Below are positions 59,871 through 64,000 of a stretch of DNA of 64,000 nucleotides, piece by piece. Location: assembly GCA_029204225.1 (NCBI GenBank), contig CM055110.1, positions 19,696,410-19,760,409 of the forward strand, in the 5' to 3' direction. The stretch is from Diphasiastrum complanatum (Eukaryota > Streptophyta > Lycopodiopsida > Lycopodiales > Lycopodiaceae). Under the pieces are notes generated by a model. It saw only the letters and a program-made list of their open reading frames with translations. It was not told where the DNA came from and did not search any database. A program made the position numbers and the translations under genes. Positions within the stretch are counted from its first letter, which is position 1, and every line of letters begins with the position of its first letter.

Positions 59871-60005
59871 TAAACTTGAAGATTGGAGTACCAATTATCC
59901 ATGGACAAGGATTTCCCCAAGGATAAAACACCTCTTGTACCCATTTTCCATGTTCATACAGGAGGAGGAGATAATGTCCAAATTTGCTCTGAACATCTTT
60001 TCATC

Positions 60006-60205
<200 letters not shown>

Positions 60206-60640
60206 ATGTTTATGTTTGTGCTTAGTTTCTAATTCGTTCCATATGCATGTTCTTGTGGATTTTTGAGAGGTGCAAGTTGCCTCCTCCATTGTACTTTATT
60301 TCCTTATGGTTTTGCTTGTGGTTACAATAGGAGGGATGGTTAACTAGGTGTGGTTAGGTAGGCTGTTTGCGGTTGTAAGCTAACTTTGCAAGGGAAGCAC
60401 TATTCCCTTGGGAACAAACTCTATGCGTGATAGATGACCTGAGGACGCTACATGTAATTTGCTTCTATGGGGGCCATTTAGTCAAGTTGAAAAAATAGGT
60501 ATGCTACACATTTGTAGAAGCACGATACTAAAAGAATCTTTCTGAGGCGTAGAATTAAAATTGGTTATACTATGCGTATCAATCACTGGCAACAGAAATT
60601 GTACAAACATCTTAGAAACAAAAGAGTAGAAAGAGAAATG

Positions 60641-60788
60641 TGTGTTTTCAAAGCTAGACTAATAGGTTGCTCCAAAGCAATGGTGATCATAGGTTAGATA
60701 TTAGAATCTATTTGTGTGTTTTCAAAGCTACACTAGTAGGTTGCTCCAGAGAACTCATGATCATAGGTTAGATATTAGAATTTATTTA
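60641..60788. repeat. Tandem duplication, two copies, period 74 bp
   Basis: The block beginning TGTGTTTTCAAAGCTA occurs at 60641 and 60715, and both copies run to GGTTAGATATTAGAAT with few differences. Confidence 0.88.
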
Positions 60789-63700
60789 TGTAACTATAGG
60801 CATAAAGGGAGAAGGAGTATCTCCTGGAGCAAACTATGTAACATACACAATAAGATTGTCAATAGGAAATGTAAGCTTATGAGGATGGATAGGGCATTCA
60901 CTAGAGTGACGACACATCTACATTCACTGCTAACAGGATTTAGGAAATCACATGCAATAGATCTTTTGGACATGCAGAAGAGAAATAGGGCAACTCGATT
61001 ATAAGATTGTTAGGCCCTCCAAAGAGCACAAGTATTAATTAAAGCGAATTACTAGAGACATCTATAAAAAAATTGCATGAAAATTTTCCCGACAGAAGAT
61101 AACAACTTAAAACCATGTATAACAAAACCAATGGGGGAACTATGTCAAATCAACCCATACTAAAAAGAAAATTTCACTTAAGAGAAAATATGATACTATA
61201 AACCACAAAATGGAATGGTTTATATTCACTGTCATGACCTTGATAGGATAAATTTTCCATAAAATCAAAGTTGGAATCAGAGATCCCTTGAAGTGGAGAC
61301 ATAAGCTTGTCACACTTGCACCTTGAAGAACACAAAAACTAGAGATTGCTTTATGCAAATAATTTGTCATTGGAGGATAAATTGGTCAATTCCTATCTAA
61401 ATTTCAAATATTCAAGGCATTAACAATGCTTACTAAATAGATCCATAGTAAATATGTTTGTTAAGAGAGAATTTAGACCAAAAATTAAATTCATGAATTT
61501 TTTGATTTTGAAATTTTATGATGCTCGTATATTAAAATATTTATAAGCCTTGTTTTAATGGTTTTTTTGTAGTCATAAAATATCAAACCTAATGCATTTG
61601 TATTCTACTTTTATTACAAATTGTGTGTAGGTTTCTTTTACACTTATGCCAAGTCTTATAAGTGAAAATTTTACTATCCTAGGTGTCATAATGTACAAAT
61701 GAATGTGAATAAAATGTGCTTTCTACTTTAAGTACCTAAATCTTGTACATAGCATCTTATTTCCATATGTTTGACATAAAAAAAATTGTAATCAGACAAT
61801 ATACTACATTCTCATAATAGTCATGGGAATTGTTTTTTTTTTCTCTATACTATAGAATAATATCAAGCTATGTTAAACACATTGTATGCTAGTTATAATA
61901 TCATCCTATTTAATAATAATTATGCAGCACAAGTAGGATGAGATACATCTCTATTTTGATAACTCTTCATTGGATATATGTATCATGTTTTATGATAGTT
62001 ACATGTATGGAACAATAACATGTGTCAAGGGCATTATTATGACATGTCTATGTTAGGTTTTCAAACTAACTTAGCTACTAAAGTGGGTACAAAATGAAGT
62101 AACAACGACATTGTATCATTCAAAGAAAGCTAAACCACAAAAAGCTAAAGTTTTGTATTGGATAGTGTGCAAAGTGGAGAAGCCTTTTCATGCACATCTT
62201 TAGATTCTTGATACACATGATTATAAAGTGTTTTCTCGTGCATATGAATATATCAAAACATTAGTAACATATACAGCACCACTAGCAATCTTTTGTTGTA
62301 TAATTTTTTTTGAGAATATTGCCTTTAATGAATCTTAAATTCAATCATTGCATATAAAAGTATATGCCAAAAAATCAAATACTAGTGAAGGATGAAGATT
62401 TTATGTTTTTTGCTACAAGATATGAATGCTATTTGATAAGAGGTTATGCGTTGATGAATCATATGTATTATTTTGGTGATAGCACAATAAGCTTTAAAAG
62501 CTTCAAATGCAAAAAGGTAATTTACATTATCCTTATGAACAAACAAAGCATATATGTTCTTGTATGGCACACTATAAATATATTTGCCAAAGAAAAACTT
62601 GCAACAATCATTCATTGTAAGCATATATGTACTTGTACAAAGATGAGATAAACCTTCACGTATGGAGGCTAACTCCACTTTATAATATTTGAATAGCTTA
62701 AAAATAACGCACGCAAAGAGGCCGGGATCAAAGAAACAAAAAGCACATTTGCTAGGTTTTTTTCTATCAAATTTTACTAAATTGATAAGATAGTTTTGTC
62801 GCATAGGCTATGGGGCTTGAAAAAAAAAACGGTAACATTCTTTCCAAATAAAATGAGCTTTATTCTAGCATTCTAGATAATCCACCATCAAAACAAGCAA
62901 GACATTTTTGTCAATTCAAACATGATCACTTATAAGGATTTATTTGACTTCAAAAGTTGAAACTTTAAACTCAGTTGATTGCCAAAATTGAATTTATAAC
63001 AAGAATTTGAAATTGAAGAAGAGGAAATACATTGTTTCAAGTTCAATTTGGCAACAAGGACAAGTGTGGTTGGTGACAAAGGGACACTTAGTACTTCAAG
63101 AAAGAGAATGAGAGAAAATTTGATATGCAAAAGTCCTTGACTTGGTAGTGGTAGTATGCACGTTTTTTAGTTTGGTTTTCACATTGTATCAAGATGGATT
63201 CTCAGCCACTACTCTTTGAAAAAAAAGGAAGGGGTCCTTATATATTAAGCAATAGGAGAAACTTTAGCTGATGATTGAAGTATTCTAGGGGTCAAAAGGA
63301 GCTAGTGTAGACCTAGTAAAAAAAAGTTGGTTGATATTTGTCAAGATGCTTGATTAAAACTCTCTTTCTCTCATATTGAGCTTGTTTTATAGAAAATCAA
63401 CCATAATGTCATGCCATTCAACTAGTTGTGAGAAAATTGTAAGATTAATTTCATAAAGAGTGACAACAAGTTCAAGATTGTTAAGGTAAAAGCTATGACA
63501 AGTAGGTTGTGTAAATCCTAAGCACCTAATGTTTCTTTAGCCAAAATTATATCAATGATAAACCATGAATAGGAAACTTGAATCCTCACTAAATCTTGAG
63601 CACGGCTCTAAAGATTAGTACAACCATAAAATTAAAGTTATCAAAGAGCTTTCAAATGCTTTGAGTTGAATTAAAAGAGACATTTATTGGAAGAGGAACT

Positions 63701-63840
63701 TTTCAAGGTTGTTTAATATCAACAAGATCTACATTTACCAATAGATGAGTCTCTATCTTTAGATCATGCATCTCTAGAAACATATATCTCAAGAAAGCTT
63801 GCTTGGGCTACTCTTTAAAATAGAAGTCTTGAGTTTTTTT
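60789..63840. other. AT-rich region without supported gene
   Basis: No frame above 140 codons and none with recognisable motifs. Overlapping frames on opposite strands at 62364-62804 are typical of AT-rich non-coding DNA. The last few hundred bases may be a decayed upstream part of the copia fragment that follows. Confidence 0.45.
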
Positions 63841-64000
63841 GACAATATAAATGCTAAGACTAAGCACATAGAAATTTCATATCACCTTGTACATGAATGT
63901 GTGCTTAGTATGAAGCTAAAATAGTCACAATGTAGTACTATAGATCAGATAGTTGATGTTCTTACAAAACCTTTAAGTAAGGACAAGTTTGAGATGTTTA
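63841..64000 (+). pseudogene. C-terminal end of a Ty1/copia RNase H, running off the window
   Basis: The plus-strand frame reads NAKTKHIEISYHLVHECVL, an in-frame TAG, then DQIVDVLTKPLSKDKFEMF. These are the last two conserved blocks of copia RNase H (compare HARSKHIEVAYHFVREQVL and VADIFTKAL in the intact element). The internal stop shows it is dead. The rest lies upstream in decayed form or beyond the right edge. Confidence 0.85.

Overview
The window looks like a repeat-dense stretch of a large land-plant nuclear genome. Its content is mainly Ty1/copia and Ty3/gypsy LTR retrotransposons at all stages of decay, many primed by initiator tRNA-Met (primer sites of the type TGGTATCAGAGC). It also holds long CT and GT microsatellites, and two gene-like remnants with plant-type GT..AG splice junctions. 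The species cannot be fixed by eye. The transposase-related gene near 45-47 kb reminds me of families abundant in non-flowering plants, but that is recollection only. No prokaryotic operons, CRISPR, rRNA or tRNA genes were seen.

Layout. 0-4.3 kb: a possible gypsy 3' end, a 114-bp tandem duplication and a hairpin-type repeat. 4.3-9.4 kb: a complete non-autonomous LTR element with 1,246-bp LTRs, a perfect 5-bp target duplication and no gag or pol. 9.7 kb: a perfect 30-bp-arm hairpin. 10.8-11.1 kb: an exon of an unknown plant gene, cut off by a 2.1-kb non-autonomous LTR element (11.1-13.2 kb). 14.9-15.35 kb: a copia-type LTR. 15.4-16.4 kb: microsatellite and large palindromes. 16.7-21.1 kb: LTR pieces and a truncated copia gag. 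22.8-32.4 kb: minus-strand decayed ORFs of unknown family, with a polypurine tract/LTR edge at 27.9 kb. 32.6-33.8 kb: a third, inverted copy of the 4.3-kb-type LTR. 34.2-38.4 kb: a nearly full-length decayed chromodomain gypsy element. 38.4-39.6 kb: the gag of another gypsy element. 39.7-40.0 kb: a 25-bp minisatellite. 40.8-44.8 kb: two copia remnants. 45.0-47.1 kb: a spliced but frameshifted transposase-like gene. 47.4-54.1 kb: a copia LTR followed by the one intact element of the window. 56.0-59.0 kb: a degraded gypsy element. 59.5-64.0 kb: another LTR, a very long CT tract, AT-rich sequence and a copia RNase H tail at the window edge.

The only element that looks competent is the copia element at 48279-54139. 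Its 653-bp LTRs appear identical, it has an AATGA target duplication, a primer site, a polypurine tract and an uninterrupted 1,316-residue gag-pol with every catalytic motif present. Almost everything else that encodes protein is broken by stops and frameshifts. Nested insertions give a relative history: older elements and the two gene remnants are interrupted or flanked by younger LTR elements, and the intact copia element is the most recent insertion visible.
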